A stretch of 64,000 nucleotides of DNA from Micromonospora sonchi (lineage in GTDB: Bacteria; Actinomycetota; Actinomycetes; Mycobacteriales; Micromonosporaceae): the NCBI RefSeq assembly GCF_014646235.1, contig NZ_BMNB01000010.1, positions 62,001 through 126,000 of the forward strand. The letters are read 5' to 3'. Of this stretch, positions 16,740 to 24,929 are shown one piece after another (positions within the stretch are counted from its first letter, which is position 1; each line of letters opens with the position of its first letter). The notes under the pieces were generated by a model. The model was not told the DNA's origin. It did not search any database and worked only from the letters and a program-made list of their open reading frames with translations. A program made the translations under genes and the position numbers.

Positions 16740-17708
16740 ATGCGTGTGCCCAGTCGTAGCCCGAGATCCCAGCCGAGCCCTTCTGTTCCGTACGCTGCAC
16801 CGGCCCGCCGCCGCGCCCCGTCCCGGCCGCCCCACCTGGCCGCCGCCGCCGAACCGGACCTGGACGCCTACCGCGACGCCGTGGCCGACCTGTTGGTCGA
16901 GGTGAACGCGCTGGCCGGGGCGGGCAGCGCCAAGGCCCGCCAGGTGCTGATCGACCAGCGGCTGCGGGAACCGGCGATCGCCGCGGTGCTCGACGCCACC
17001 GCACAGGGGCTGGTCGGCGCCCGGGAGACCCTGCTGCTGGAGATGGCCCGGTACCGGCCCAACGCGCGTAGTTCGGCCATCGACCTGACCGCGCTCGTCC
17101 GTATCTACCTGCTGTCGCGCATCGACGTGATGTGGTGGCGGGACGCGGCGACCTTCCGCACCGACGCGGACGTGCACCACAGCCCGGAACTGGTCGACCT
17201 GGAGTGGCTGCGCCGTCGGAGCCTGCTGCGCTTCCGCTACACCGAGCAGCCCCGCACGATCGTCGGTCGGGGCGTACGCGCGCTGCGCCGCCGGGTGCTG
17301 CCGGACGCCACGCCGCGTACCGCCGGCCTGCTCTTCCGTCGGGCCCGCCGGGAGGTGGTCGCCCTGCTCAACGACGTCGGTCGCGAGTTCGCCGCCGCCG
17401 CGCCCGCGGGCACCGGGCCGCTCTGGGTGACCAGCCTGGTCCGCAGCGCCGAGCACCAGTACCGGTTGCGGCGCCTCGGGTACGCCGCGATGGTGCCCAG
17501 CGGGCACTGCCTGGGTTGGGCGGTGGACGTGGAGATGGCCTGGTACCGCCGCTTCGGCGCCCGGGACGCCCTGGCCGAGCTGCTGCTGAACCGGCAGCGG
17601 GCCGGCGAGATCAATGTGGTCGACGAGGGCCAGGCCTGGCACGTCTGTCTCGCCCCGGCCGCGACCCTGCGGCTACGCCGGGCCTACGAAGCCGAGATGG
17701 GTAGCTGA
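16740..17708 (+). CDS. M15-peptidase-like protein (DUF5715-type)
   Basis: 322 residues. The C-terminal third has the zinc-peptidase M15/VanY-like pattern: VTSLVRSAEHQ, then S-G-H-C-L-G-W-A-V-D-V (His near residue 254, Asp near 261) and Q-A-W-H-V near residues 299-302. This matches the SxHxxGxAxD...WH arrangement of D-Ala-D-Ala carboxypeptidases. The N-terminal part is alpha-helical and Arg-rich. No signal peptide is evident, which is odd for a peptidoglycan peptidase. It is followed after three bases by an AsnB-type amidotransferase, so the two are probably co-translated. GGGAGAGAGG precedes the ATG. Substrate unknown. Confidence 0.75.
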   Translation: MRVPSRSPRSQPSPSVPYAAPARRRAPSRPPHLAAAAEPDLDAYRDAVADLLVEVNALAGAGSAKARQVLIDQRLREPAIAAVLDATAQGLVGARETLLLEMARYRPNARSSAIDLTALVRIYLLSRIDVMWWRDAATFRTDADVHHSPELVDLEWLRRRSLLRFRYTEQPRTIVGRGVRALRRRVLPDATPRTAGLLFRRARREVVALLNDVGREFAAAAPAGTGPLWVTSLVRSAEHQYRLRRLGYAAMVPSGHCLGWAVDVEMAWYRRFGARDALAELLLNRQRAGEINVVDEGQAWHVCLAPAATLRLRRAYEAEMGS

Positions 17709-17711
17709 CCG

Positions 17712-19322
17712 ATGTGCGGGATCATGCTCAGCCTCGGCCCGGAGGCCGACCCGGCGATCTTCCGGCGGATGCTCGGCACGCTCGCCCCGCGCGGCGAGGT
17801 CACCGAGACACGGTACGAGACGGGCCTGCTCGCCGGGGTCCGGCGGCTGCGGGTGGTGGACCGGGAACGGGCGGTGCAGCCCTGGCACTCGGCCGACGAA
17901 CGCTGGCTGCTCTGCTACAACGGCGAGGTCTTCAACCATCACGAGCTGCGCGCGGAGCTGAGCGACCTGGGCCACCGGTTCCGTAGCGCCAGTGACACCG
18001 AGGTGGTGCTCGCCGCCTTCGCCCAGTGGGGCGAGCGGATGGTGGGACGGCTGCGCGGCGAGTACGCCTTCGCCATCGTGGAACGGGCCACCCGCCGGGT
18101 GTACCTGGTGCGGGATCCGCTCGGGGTGAAGCCGCTGTACTGGTCGCGATCCCCGGGGTGCCTGCACCTGGCCAGCGAGGTCAAGGCACTGGTCCAGGCG
18201 GGAGCGCCGGTGGTCGAGGTGCCGCCGGGACACCACGGCTGGGTCGACGAGGACGGGCAGGTCCAGCTGCGACCGTACGTGGATCTGCTCTCCCTCGGCG
18301 CGTCGGCGCCGATGGTGGAGGATCCGGACGAGGCCGCCCTGCTCGTCCGTACCACCCTCACCGACAGCATCCGGGTGCGGCTGGACACCGACCTCACCGT
18401 GGGCGTGGTGCTCTCCGGCGGGCTGGACAGCTCGCTGGCACTGTTGCACGCGGCGCAGCTGCACCCGGACTGCGTCGCGGTCACGGTCGGGGTGCCGGAG
18501 AGCCCCGATGTGGCGTACGCCCGGCGGTTGGCGCGGGAGCTCGGCGTGCCGCACGAGGTGGTCGAACTCCGCCCGCGCGACATCCGGCTGGCCGACGTCC
18601 GGGAGGCGATCCGGATCTCCGAGCTGACCGAGTACGGCGACATCATCAACGCGGTGGTGTCGGTGCCGATCTTCCGCCGGCTGGGGGAGTTGGGCGTCAA
18701 GGTCGCGCTCACCGGTGACGGCTCGGACGAGCTGTTCGGCGGCTACCCGATGTACCACGAGGTCGGGCCCGAGACGTCCCGCCGGCTGTTCCTGCACAAG
18801 ATCCGAAATCTCTGCCGTACGGAGTTGCAGCGGGTCGACCGGACCAGCATGGCCTTCGGCGTGGAGACCCGGGTGCCCTTCCTGGACCTGGCCCTGGTCG
18901 AGCTGGCGATGCGGCTGCCGATCGGGCTGAAGATGCGTGACGGCCAGGAGAAGTGGATCGTCCGCCACGCCTTCGCCGACCTGCTGCCCGACTACATTCG
19001 ACGTCGGGCGAAGAATCCGATGTCGTACTCCTCTGGGCTGCACGAGCGGGCCCGGTTGTACAAGCCGTTCTTCGCCCGGACGCACCGCTCGTTCGGGTAC
19101 CACCTGCTGGAGCCGGTGCGCCGCGACTTCGACAGCGTGCTGATGCGCTGCGACAACGACCTGGACGCCGCGATCGCCGCCGGCCGGGCCCGGCCGGACT
19201 ACACCGTGCTGGAGCACGCCCGTGACCTGGTGGGCGCGGCCCGGTGGAACGCCGCCCCGATGGTGCGGCGGCTGGTCTCGCCCCGCCGCAACCGCGGCGA
19301 CGAGGCCCCCCTGCCCGGCTGA
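17712..19322 (+). CDS. asparagine synthetase-like glutamine amidotransferase
   Basis: 536 residues. The class II glutamine amidotransferase domain begins with the catalytic Cys2 (MCGIMLSL), and the synthetase domain has the PP-loop ATP-binding motif LSGGLDSS (about residues 235-242) and GDGSDELFGGY. It should hydrolyse glutamine and use the ammonia to amidate an adenylated carboxylate. It is shorter than typical AsnB (about 600+). The substrate could be aspartate, but homologues also amidate peptidoglycan diaminopimelate (LtsA of corynebacteria and mycobacteria) or make NAGGN. The adjacent M15-like gene makes a cell-wall substrate worth considering. Followed by an inverted repeat and a 54-bp repeat element. 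Confidence 0.85.
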   Translation: MCGIMLSLGPEADPAIFRRMLGTLAPRGEVTETRYETGLLAGVRRLRVVDRERAVQPWHSADERWLLCYNGEVFNHHELRAELSDLGHRFRSASDTEVVLAAFAQWGERMVGRLRGEYAFAIVERATRRVYLVRDPLGVKPLYWSRSPGCLHLASEVKALVQAGAPVVEVPPGHHGWVDEDGQVQLRPYVDLLSLGASAPMVEDPDEAALLVRTTLTDSIRVRLDTDLTVGVVLSGGLDSSLALLHAAQLHPDCVAVTVGVPESPDVAYARRLARELGVPHEVVELRPRDIRLADVREAIRISELTEYGDIINAVVSVPIFRRLGELGVKVALTGDGSDELFGGYPMYHEVGPETSRRLFLHKIRNLCRTELQRVDRTSMAFGVETRVPFLDLALVELAMRLPIGLKMRDGQEKWIVRHAFADLLPDYIRRRAKNPMSYSSGLHERARLYKPFFARTHRSFGYHLLEPVRRDFDSVLMRCDNDLDAAIAAGRARPDYTVLEHARDLVGAARWNAAPMVRRLVSPRRNRGDEAPLPG

Positions 19323-19343
19323 CCTCACCCCACCCCCTTCGCA

Positions 19344-19412
19344 CCGCGTTGATCAAGAAGTTTTGGTCGAGATCCGGGCGGATCAGAGACGCAAACTTCT
19401 TGATCAACGCGG
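19344..19412. repeat. long intergenic inverted repeat, 20-bp perfect arms
   Basis: Arms 19344-19363 (CCGCGTTGATCAAGAAGTTT) and 19393-19412 are exact inverted copies with a 29-base spacer. The GTTGATCA start is shared with the repeat at 43305-43365, and TTTTGGTCG is shared with the one at 7935-8004. It lies just after the amidotransferase gene and may also act as a terminator. Confidence 0.85.
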
Positions 19413-19536
19413 CGAGGACGGTGCCCGCTCAGCCGACTGGCCTGCGCCACCTCGCGGCCGGCCTCGACCGCGTGCTGCCGCGCCTGGTCGGCTGCGCCGT
19501 GGCCGGTCGGCTGCGCCGTGGCCGTCGGCCGGCGGT

Positions 19537-19590
19537 GTTAAGAGGGGGCCCCTGCTATACCGCAGGCGTTAACAGGGGGCCCTTCCTTAC
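19537..19590. repeat. 54-bp GGGGGCCC palindromic intergenic element, copy 2 (inverted)
   Basis: Starts GTTAAGAGGGGGCCCCTGC and ends GGGGGCCCTTCCTTAC. In reverse orientation it matches copy 1 (14682-14735) at 46 of 54 positions. It lies immediately upstream of the leaderless promoter of the histidine kinase gene, four bases before the -10 box. Confidence 0.8.
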
Positions 19591-19593
19591 ACC

Positions 19594-19599
19594 TAGCCT
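19594..19599 (+). promoter_or_regulatory. -10 element of a leaderless promoter (TAGCCT)
   Basis: TAGCCT ends eight bases before the ATG at 19608. No ribosome-binding site is visible, so the transcript probably starts at or near the ATG. Confidence 0.5.
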
Positions 19600-19607
19600 G
19601 GGTGGCG

Positions 19608-20846
19608 ATGAGAGGGAGACTTCAGCGGCGGCCGCTGCACAGCGTCGTGTTCGACGTCGCCGTCAGCGGCGTGGTGATGCTGTTCGGTGCGGCGTCGGCG
19701 GTTGCCGCGCCGGGCGGCTGGTGGTCCAGCGCCATCGGTGTGGCGATGGGGTTGGCCCTGCTGTTCCGCCGGTCCCGGCCGGTGGCGGTGACCGCCGTCG
19801 TGGCGGTGCTCGCGTTCGTCCAGGTCGCCCTCGGGTGGGGGCCGATGCCGTACGACGTGGCGGTGCTGATCGCCCTCTACAGCGTGGTCAAGTGCGCTGA
19901 CCGGCTGCGTGACGGCGTGCTCGCCGGGATCCTCGCCGCGATCGGGGTGGTGCTCGCCGCGCTGCAGAGCCCGGCGCAGGGCCCCTGGTATTTCACCACC
20001 ATCTACTACGGCCTGGTCGCCGGGGCGGTCTGGCTGGCGGCGCTGAACGTGCGCACCCGCCGGCTGTACGTGCTCAGCCTGGAGGAGCGGGCGGCGACCC
20101 TGGAACGGGAACGCGAGGCGGAGGCGCGGGCGGCGGTGGCCGAGGAACGCACCCGGATCGCCCGGGAACTGCACGACGTGGTGGCGCACAGCATGGCCGT
20201 CATGATCGTCCAGGCGGACGGGGCCCGCTACATGATCGACAAGAGTCCGGAGACGGCCCGCAACGCGGTCAAGGTCGTGGCGGACACCGGCCGGCAGGCC
20301 CTGGCGGACATGCGCCGGCTGGTGGGCGTACTGCGCGAGCCGGGCCCGCCGGAGTCGGAGAGCGAGCCGCGCACGCCCGACCCGGCCGAGGCAGCGGTGG
20401 GACCGCCCGCCGAGCCCTCCCATCGGCGTCCCGCCGTGGCCGAGCTGCCCGCCCTGCTGGACCGTTTCCGCGACGCCGGGCTGCGGGTCCGCTACACGGT
20501 GACCGGCAGCGCGGTCCCGCTGCCCGCGCCCCTGGAACTGACCGTCTACCGGCTCGCGCAGGAGGCACTGACCAACGTGCTCAAGCACGCCGGGGTGGGC
20601 GCCGGCGTGGAGGTGACCCTGGCGCACGGCGCCGGCGCCGTCGAACTGCGGGTCGTCGACGACGGCCGGGGCGGCGGGCCGGTCGCCCCCACGCCGCCGG
20701 GCGGTCACGGTCTGATCGGCATGCGGGAACGGGTGTCGGTGTACGGCGGCAGCCTCACCGCCGGTCCCCGCCTGGCGGGCGGCTGGCAGGTGCACGCGCG
20801 ACTACCGTTACCGTCGCTTCCCGGAACGGAGGTGATCGCGGCATGA
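19608..20846 (+). CDS. sensor histidine kinase (HisKA_3, NarL/DesK type)
   Basis: 412 residues. The first ~150 residues form four to five membrane segments with only short loops, so it probably senses the membrane itself or a neighbouring transporter. A short coiled coil (ATLEREREAEARAAVAEERTR) leads to the HisKA_3 dimerisation domain with the phospho-accepting His in ARELHDVVAHS, then an HATPase domain (ALTNVLKHAG; DDGRGGG; GHGLIGMRERV). Its stop overlaps the response regulator start (ATGA). An alternative GTG start lies at 19602. The ABC exporter downstream is a likely target or partner. Confidence 0.92.
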   Translation: MRGRLQRRPLHSVVFDVAVSGVVMLFGAASAVAAPGGWWSSAIGVAMGLALLFRRSRPVAVTAVVAVLAFVQVALGWGPMPYDVAVLIALYSVVKCADRLRDGVLAGILAAIGVVLAALQSPAQGPWYFTTIYYGLVAGAVWLAALNVRTRRLYVLSLEERAATLEREREAEARAAVAEERTRIARELHDVVAHSMAVMIVQADGARYMIDKSPETARNAVKVVADTGRQALADMRRLVGVLREPGPPESESEPRTPDPAEAAVGPPAEPSHRRPAVAELPALLDRFRDAGLRVRYTVTGSAVPLPAPLELTVYRLAQEALTNVLKHAGVGAGVEVTLAHGAGAVELRVVDDGRGGGPVAPTPPGGHGLIGMRERVSVYGGSLTAGPRLAGGWQVHARLPLPSLPGTEVIAA

Positions 20847-21526
20847 CGGTGCGCGTGGTGATCGTGGACGATCAGGCGCTGGTCCGCGCCGGCTTCCGGA
20901 TGGTGCTGGATTCCCAGCCCGACCTTGAGGTGGTCGGCGAGGCGATCGACGGCGCGGACGCGCTGCGGGTGCTCGACCGGGTCGAGGCCGACGTGGTGGT
21001 GATGGACATCCGGATGCCGACCATGGACGGGGTGGAGGCGACCCGGCGACTTTGCGCCGACCGGCCGGCCGGGCCGCCGAGGGTGTTGGTGCTGACCACC
21101 TTCGACACCGAGGCCGACGCGTTCGCCGCGTTGCGCGCCGGGGCGAGCGGTTTCCTGCTCAAGAACGTCCCGCCGGAGGAACTGCTCGCCGCGATCCGGG
21201 TCGTCGCCCAGGGCGACTCGGTGGTGGCCCCGTCGATCACCCGGCGGCTGCTCGACCGGTTCGCCGGCCAGCTCGGCACCGGGCCCGCGGAGGATCCCCG
21301 GCTGGCCCAGCTCACCGAACGGGAACGGGAGATCCTGCTACTGGTCGCCGAGGGCCTGTCCAACAGCGAGATCGCCGGCCGGGTGCACGTCGCCGAGGCG
21401 ACGGTGAAGACGCACGTCGGCCGGATCCTGGCCAAGCTGCATCTGCGCGACCGGGTGCAGGCGGTGGTGCTGGCGTACGAGAGCGGCCTGGTCACCCCCG
21501 GCGCTGTGGAGCGGCGTACGACCTGA
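20843..21526 (+). CDS. response regulator, NarL/FixJ family
   Basis: 227 residues. The receiver domain has the acidic pocket (IVDDQ), phospho-acceptor Asp in VVMDIRMPTMDG (about residue 55), and the conserved Thr and Lys (LTTFD; LKNVPPEEL). The LuxR-type helix-turn-helix (LTEREREILLLVAEGLSNSEIAGRV... starts near residue 155) binds DNA when phosphorylated. It is translationally coupled to the kinase gene. The adjacent FtsX-type ABC transporter genes are the obvious candidates for control; this is inference from position. Confidence 0.93.
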   Translation: MTVRVVIVDDQALVRAGFRMVLDSQPDLEVVGEAIDGADALRVLDRVEADVVVMDIRMPTMDGVEATRRLCADRPAGPPRVLVLTTFDTEADAFAALRAGASGFLLKNVPPEELLAAIRVVAQGDSVVAPSITRRLLDRFAGQLGTGPAEDPRLAQLTEREREILLLVAEGLSNSEIAGRVHVAEATVKTHVGRILAKLHLRDRVQAVVLAYESGLVTPGAVERRTT

Positions 21527-21657
21527 GGCGTACGGGTGCGCCCGGACCGGACGACCTGGGACGGACGAAGGTCGAGCGCGTGGGTTGATCTCGACGGGCC
21601 GTGGCCTCCATAGCGTCGGAAGGGTCACCAGGCCCACCTGTCGTACGGGAGCAGCAC

Positions 21658-22455
21658 GTGTCCCACGCACCACCCGCCCACGTCACCGCCGGCGTCGCCG
21701 TCACCACCCGGGGTCTGCGCAAGCAGTACGGCACCGGCGGGGCCGGCGTCGTCGCCCTCGATGGCGTCGACGTCGACTTCGCCGCCGGCCGGTTCACCGC
21801 GATCATGGGCCCGTCGGGCTCCGGCAAGTCGACGCTGATGCACTGCCTGGCCGGCCTGGACCGGCCCACCGCCGGCACCGTCCGGCTGGGCGACGCCGAG
21901 CTGGGCCGCCTGGACGACCGGCGGCTCACCCTGCTGCGTCGCGACCGGATCGGCTTCGTGTTCCAGAAGTTCAACCTGCTGCCCACGCTCAGCGCGGAGG
22001 AGAACATCGTGCTGCCGCTGGCCATCGCCGGCCGGCGGCCCGATCCGGCCTGGCTGCGCCAGGTGGTCCTCGCGGTCGGGCTGGGCGACCGGTTGCGGCA
22101 CCGTCCGGCCGAACTCTCCGGCGGCCAGCAGCAGCGGGTCGCGGTGGCCCGGGCCCTGATCACCAAACCGTGGGTGATCTTCGCCGACGAGCCGACCGGC
22201 AACCTGGACTCCCGCTCCGGCGCCGATCTGCTCCGGCTGCTGCGCGAGGCGGTCGACACCCTCGGGCAGACGGTGGTGATGGTGACCCACGACCCGGTCG
22301 CCGCCGCCCACGCCGACCGGGTGGTCTTCCTCGCCGACGGCCGACTGGTCCGGGACCTGGCCGAGCCGACCGCCGAGCGGGTCCTCGACGTGCTCGGCCA
22401 CCTGGACTCCACCGCTCCGGCCGGCCCGGTCGCCACGCCGGTGCGGGGGTGGTGA
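21658..22455 (+). CDS. ABC transporter ATP-binding protein (MacB/LolD type)
   Basis: 265 residues. Walker A GPSGSGKST, Q-loop VFQKFNLLPTL, signature LSGGQQQRVAVARAL, Walker B VIFADEPTGNLD and the H-loop VTHD are all present. The sequence is of the MacB/LolD/FtsE class that energises FtsX-like permeases in mechanotransmission rather than substrate passage. The GTG at 21658 is preferred: GGGAG precedes it, and the longer frame to 21601 would begin upstream of the probable -10 box TAGCGT at 21611-21616. The permease starts three bases after its stop. Confidence 0.92.
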   Translation: MSHAPPAHVTAGVAVTTRGLRKQYGTGGAGVVALDGVDVDFAAGRFTAIMGPSGSGKSTLMHCLAGLDRPTAGTVRLGDAELGRLDDRRLTLLRRDRIGFVFQKFNLLPTLSAEENIVLPLAIAGRRPDPAWLRQVVLAVGLGDRLRHRPAELSGGQQQRVAVARALITKPWVIFADEPTGNLDSRSGADLLRLLREAVDTLGQTVVMVTHDPVAAAHADRVVFLADGRLVRDLAEPTAERVLDVLGHLDSTAPAGPVATPVRGW

Positions 22456-22457
22456 GC

Positions 22458-24929
22458 ATGCTCCGGATGACCCTGCGCTCGTTGCGCGCCGAGGCGCTGC
22501 GCATGCTGATGTCCGCCCTGGCCGTCGTGCTCGGGGTGGCCTTCATCGCCGGCACGCTGATCTTCGTCGACGGGATGCGGGCCGGCACGTACGACCGGGC
22601 GGCCGCCTTCGACCGGCACACCGACGTCGGTGTCTACGCCGATCGGGCACCGCTTCCGGCGTCACTGGTCGAGCGGGTGCGCGCGGTCGACGGGGTACGC
22701 GCCGCCGAGGGCGAGCTGACCGGCGCGGCCGGAGTGGTCGGCTCGGACGGCCGACCGGTACTCGGCTTCGGGGTCCTCGCCGCCGTGCCCACCGACCCCG
22801 CCCTCCAGTCGTACGACCTGGTGGCCGGGCGGCTGCCCACCCGCCCCGGCGAGGTGGTGCTCGACGAGCGGACCGTCGCCGAGGAAGGCTTCGACCTCGG
22901 CGCCCCGGTCCGCGTCGGCGGTGCCAGTGGAGCGGCCCGGGCGTACACCCTGGTGGGCGCGGTGGATATCGCCAACACCGCGCGGGACATCGGGGGGCCG
23001 TTCGTCGGCCTGGTCGGCGCCGACGCGCTCGCGGTCTCCGGCGTCGAGGGCTTCGACCGGATCATGGTGGCCGCCGACCCGGGGGAGTCCGACCAGGTGC
23101 TCGCCGAACGGATCGCCACGGCCGTCGGACCGGGACCGATCGTACGCACCCGGCAGGCGATCCTCGACGAGGCCGTCGCCGACGCGGTGCGCGATGTCGG
23201 CCAGTTCAACCTGGTGCTGCTCACCTTCGCCGGGGTGGCGGTGGTGGTGGCCGCCTTCGTCATCGCCAACACGTTCACGATCGTGCTCGCCCAGCGTTCC
23301 CGGCGTACCGCGCTGCTGCGCCTGGTCGGCGCCACCCGGGGGCAGGTGTTCCGGGCCACCCTGCTGGAGTCGGGGCTGGTCGGCCTGGCCGCCTCGGTGC
23401 TCGGGGTGGTGGTCGGGGTCGGGCTGGCGGCCGGGATGACCGCGCTGATGGCACGGCTGGCCGTCCCGCTGCACGGCGACCTGACCGTCACCGCCGGCAC
23501 GGTGCTGGGCTGCCTCGTCGCCGGCACCGCGCTCACCGTCGGCGCGGCCCTCGTGCCGGCCTGGCACGGCACCCGGGTGGCGCCGGTGGCGGCGCTGACC
23601 GACGCGGCCGTGCAGGTCACCCGTCCCGCCGGGCGGCTACGCCTGGCTCTCGGGGCGGTGGTCCTCGCCCTCGGGGTGGCGGCCCTGGTCGGCGCGGCCC
23701 TTGCCGGTCAGGTCGCGTTGGTCGCCCTCGGCGGGGTGCTGAGCTTCCTCGGCATCGTCCTGTTCGGCCCGGTTCTGGTGCCGGCGCTGGTCCGGGTGTT
23801 CGGCGCACCCGCCCGCCGGATCCTCGGGGTCACCGCCACGCTCGCCGTGGCCAATGCGGTCCGCAATCCACGGCGGGTGGCCGCGACCGCCACCGCCCTG
23901 GTGATCGGCATCGGTCTGGTTGCCACCTTCGTGGTCGGTGCGCACAGCACCAAGATCGCCATCGAGCGCAGCGTGGACGCCCAGGTGGGCGTGGACTTCG
24001 TGGTGACCGGGATCGGCGTCGACCTGCCCGCCGGGGTGGTCGACGCGCTCGCCGCCCGTCCCGAGTTGGGCGTGGTGCACGAGCCCCGTACGCACACCGT
24101 CGGCGACGTCGAGTTCCGCGCCAGCGACCCGGCGCTGGTCGACCAGCGGCTCGACGGCGTGGCCGGCCGGGTCGACCGGTTCGGGCCGGGCCGGGTGCTG
24201 GTGCACCGGGATCTGGCGACGCGACGGGGTTGGTCGGTCGGCGACATCGTCACCCTGCGCGGACAACCGTTCGAGGTGGCGGCCGTGGTGACCGGGGCCG
24301 GTGGCGAGGGGGCGTCGGGGCCACCCGGTCAGGTGGTCGATCTGGTCGCCGCCGACTTCACCCGCCTCTTCCCCGACGTGCGGGGCTACCTGGCCGAGGT
24401 CGACCCGGCCGCGGGGGTGCCGGCCGCGTCGGCCCGGGCCGCGATCGAGGAGGTGCTGGCCGACTACCCGACGGTCAACCTGTTGGACCAGGCGGCGTAC
24501 AAGCGGATGCTCACCGGCACCGTGGACATGCTGCTGGCCTTCGTGGTCGCGCTGCTCGGCCTGGCCGTGGTGATCGCGCTGGTCGGCGTGGCGAACACGC
24601 TGAGCCTGTCGGTGGTGGAGCGGACCCGGGAGAACGCGGTGCTGCGGGCCGTCGGACTGACCGCGGGGCGGATGCGAGCCATGCTGGCCACCGAGGCGGT
24701 GCTCACCGCACTGGTCGGGGCGGTGCTCGGGGTGGCCCTGGGCGCCGGGGTCGCCGCCGGGGCGATGGCGCTGCTCGCCCGCCTCGGCGGCGGCGAGTTC
24801 ATCCTGGTGGTGCCGTGGGGACAGCTCGGCGGCGTCCTCGCCGTGGCGGTGCTGGCGGCACTGGCGGCGTCGGTGCTGCCGGCCCGACGGGCGCTGACCG
24901 TGCCGGTGGTGGAGGCGCTCGCGGACTAG
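22458..24929 (+). CDS. FtsX-like ABC transporter permease
   Basis: 823 residues with the duplicated FtsX/MacB layout: an N-terminal membrane segment (SALAVVLGVAFIAGTLIFVDG), a large extracytoplasmic domain, three membrane segments around residues 250-380, an internal second repeat with another extracytoplasmic domain, and three segments at the C-terminus. It works with the preceding ATPase, probably in export or in releasing a lipophilic or antimicrobial compound. GGGGGTGG precedes the ATG at 22458; a GTG at 22452 overlapping the ATPase stop is an alternative. Its TAG stop overlaps the stop codon of the convergent dehydrogenase gene in the single tetranucleotide CTAG. Confidence 0.9.
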   Translation: MLRMTLRSLRAEALRMLMSALAVVLGVAFIAGTLIFVDGMRAGTYDRAAAFDRHTDVGVYADRAPLPASLVERVRAVDGVRAAEGELTGAAGVVGSDGRPVLGFGVLAAVPTDPALQSYDLVAGRLPTRPGEVVLDERTVAEEGFDLGAPVRVGGASGAARAYTLVGAVDIANTARDIGGPFVGLVGADALAVSGVEGFDRIMVAADPGESDQVLAERIATAVGPGPIVRTRQAILDEAVADAVRDVGQFNLVLLTFAGVAVVVAAFVIANTFTIVLAQRSRRTALLRLVGATRGQVFRATLLESGLVGLAASVLGVVVGVGLAAGMTALMARLAVPLHGDLTVTAGTVLGCLVAGTALTVGAALVPAWHGTRVAPVAALTDAAVQVTRPAGRLRLALGAVVLALGVAALVGAALAGQVALVALGGVLSFLGIVLFGPVLVPALVRVFGAPARRILGVTATLAVANAVRNPRRVAATATALVIGIGLVATFVVGAHSTKIAIERSVDAQVGVDFVVTGIGVDLPAGVVDALAARPELGVVHEPRTHTVGDVEFRASDPALVDQRLDGVAGRVDRFGPGRVLVHRDLATRRGWSVGDIVTLRGQPFEVAAVVTGAGGEGASGPPGQVVDLVAADFTRLFPDVRGYLAEVDPAAGVPAASARAAIEEVLADYPTVNLLDQAAYKRMLTGTVDMLLAFVVALLGLAVVIALVGVANTLSLSVVERTRENAVLRAVGLTAGRMRAMLATEAVLTALVGAVLGVALGAGVAAGAMALLARLGGGEFILVVPWGQLGGVLAVAVLAALAASVLPARRALTVPVVEALAD

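Noticed and set aside
17712..19322. Assignment as plain asparagine synthetase asnB
   Set aside because: The length is short and the neighbour is a peptidase-like gene, so I kept the broader amidotransferase label rather than fix the substrate.
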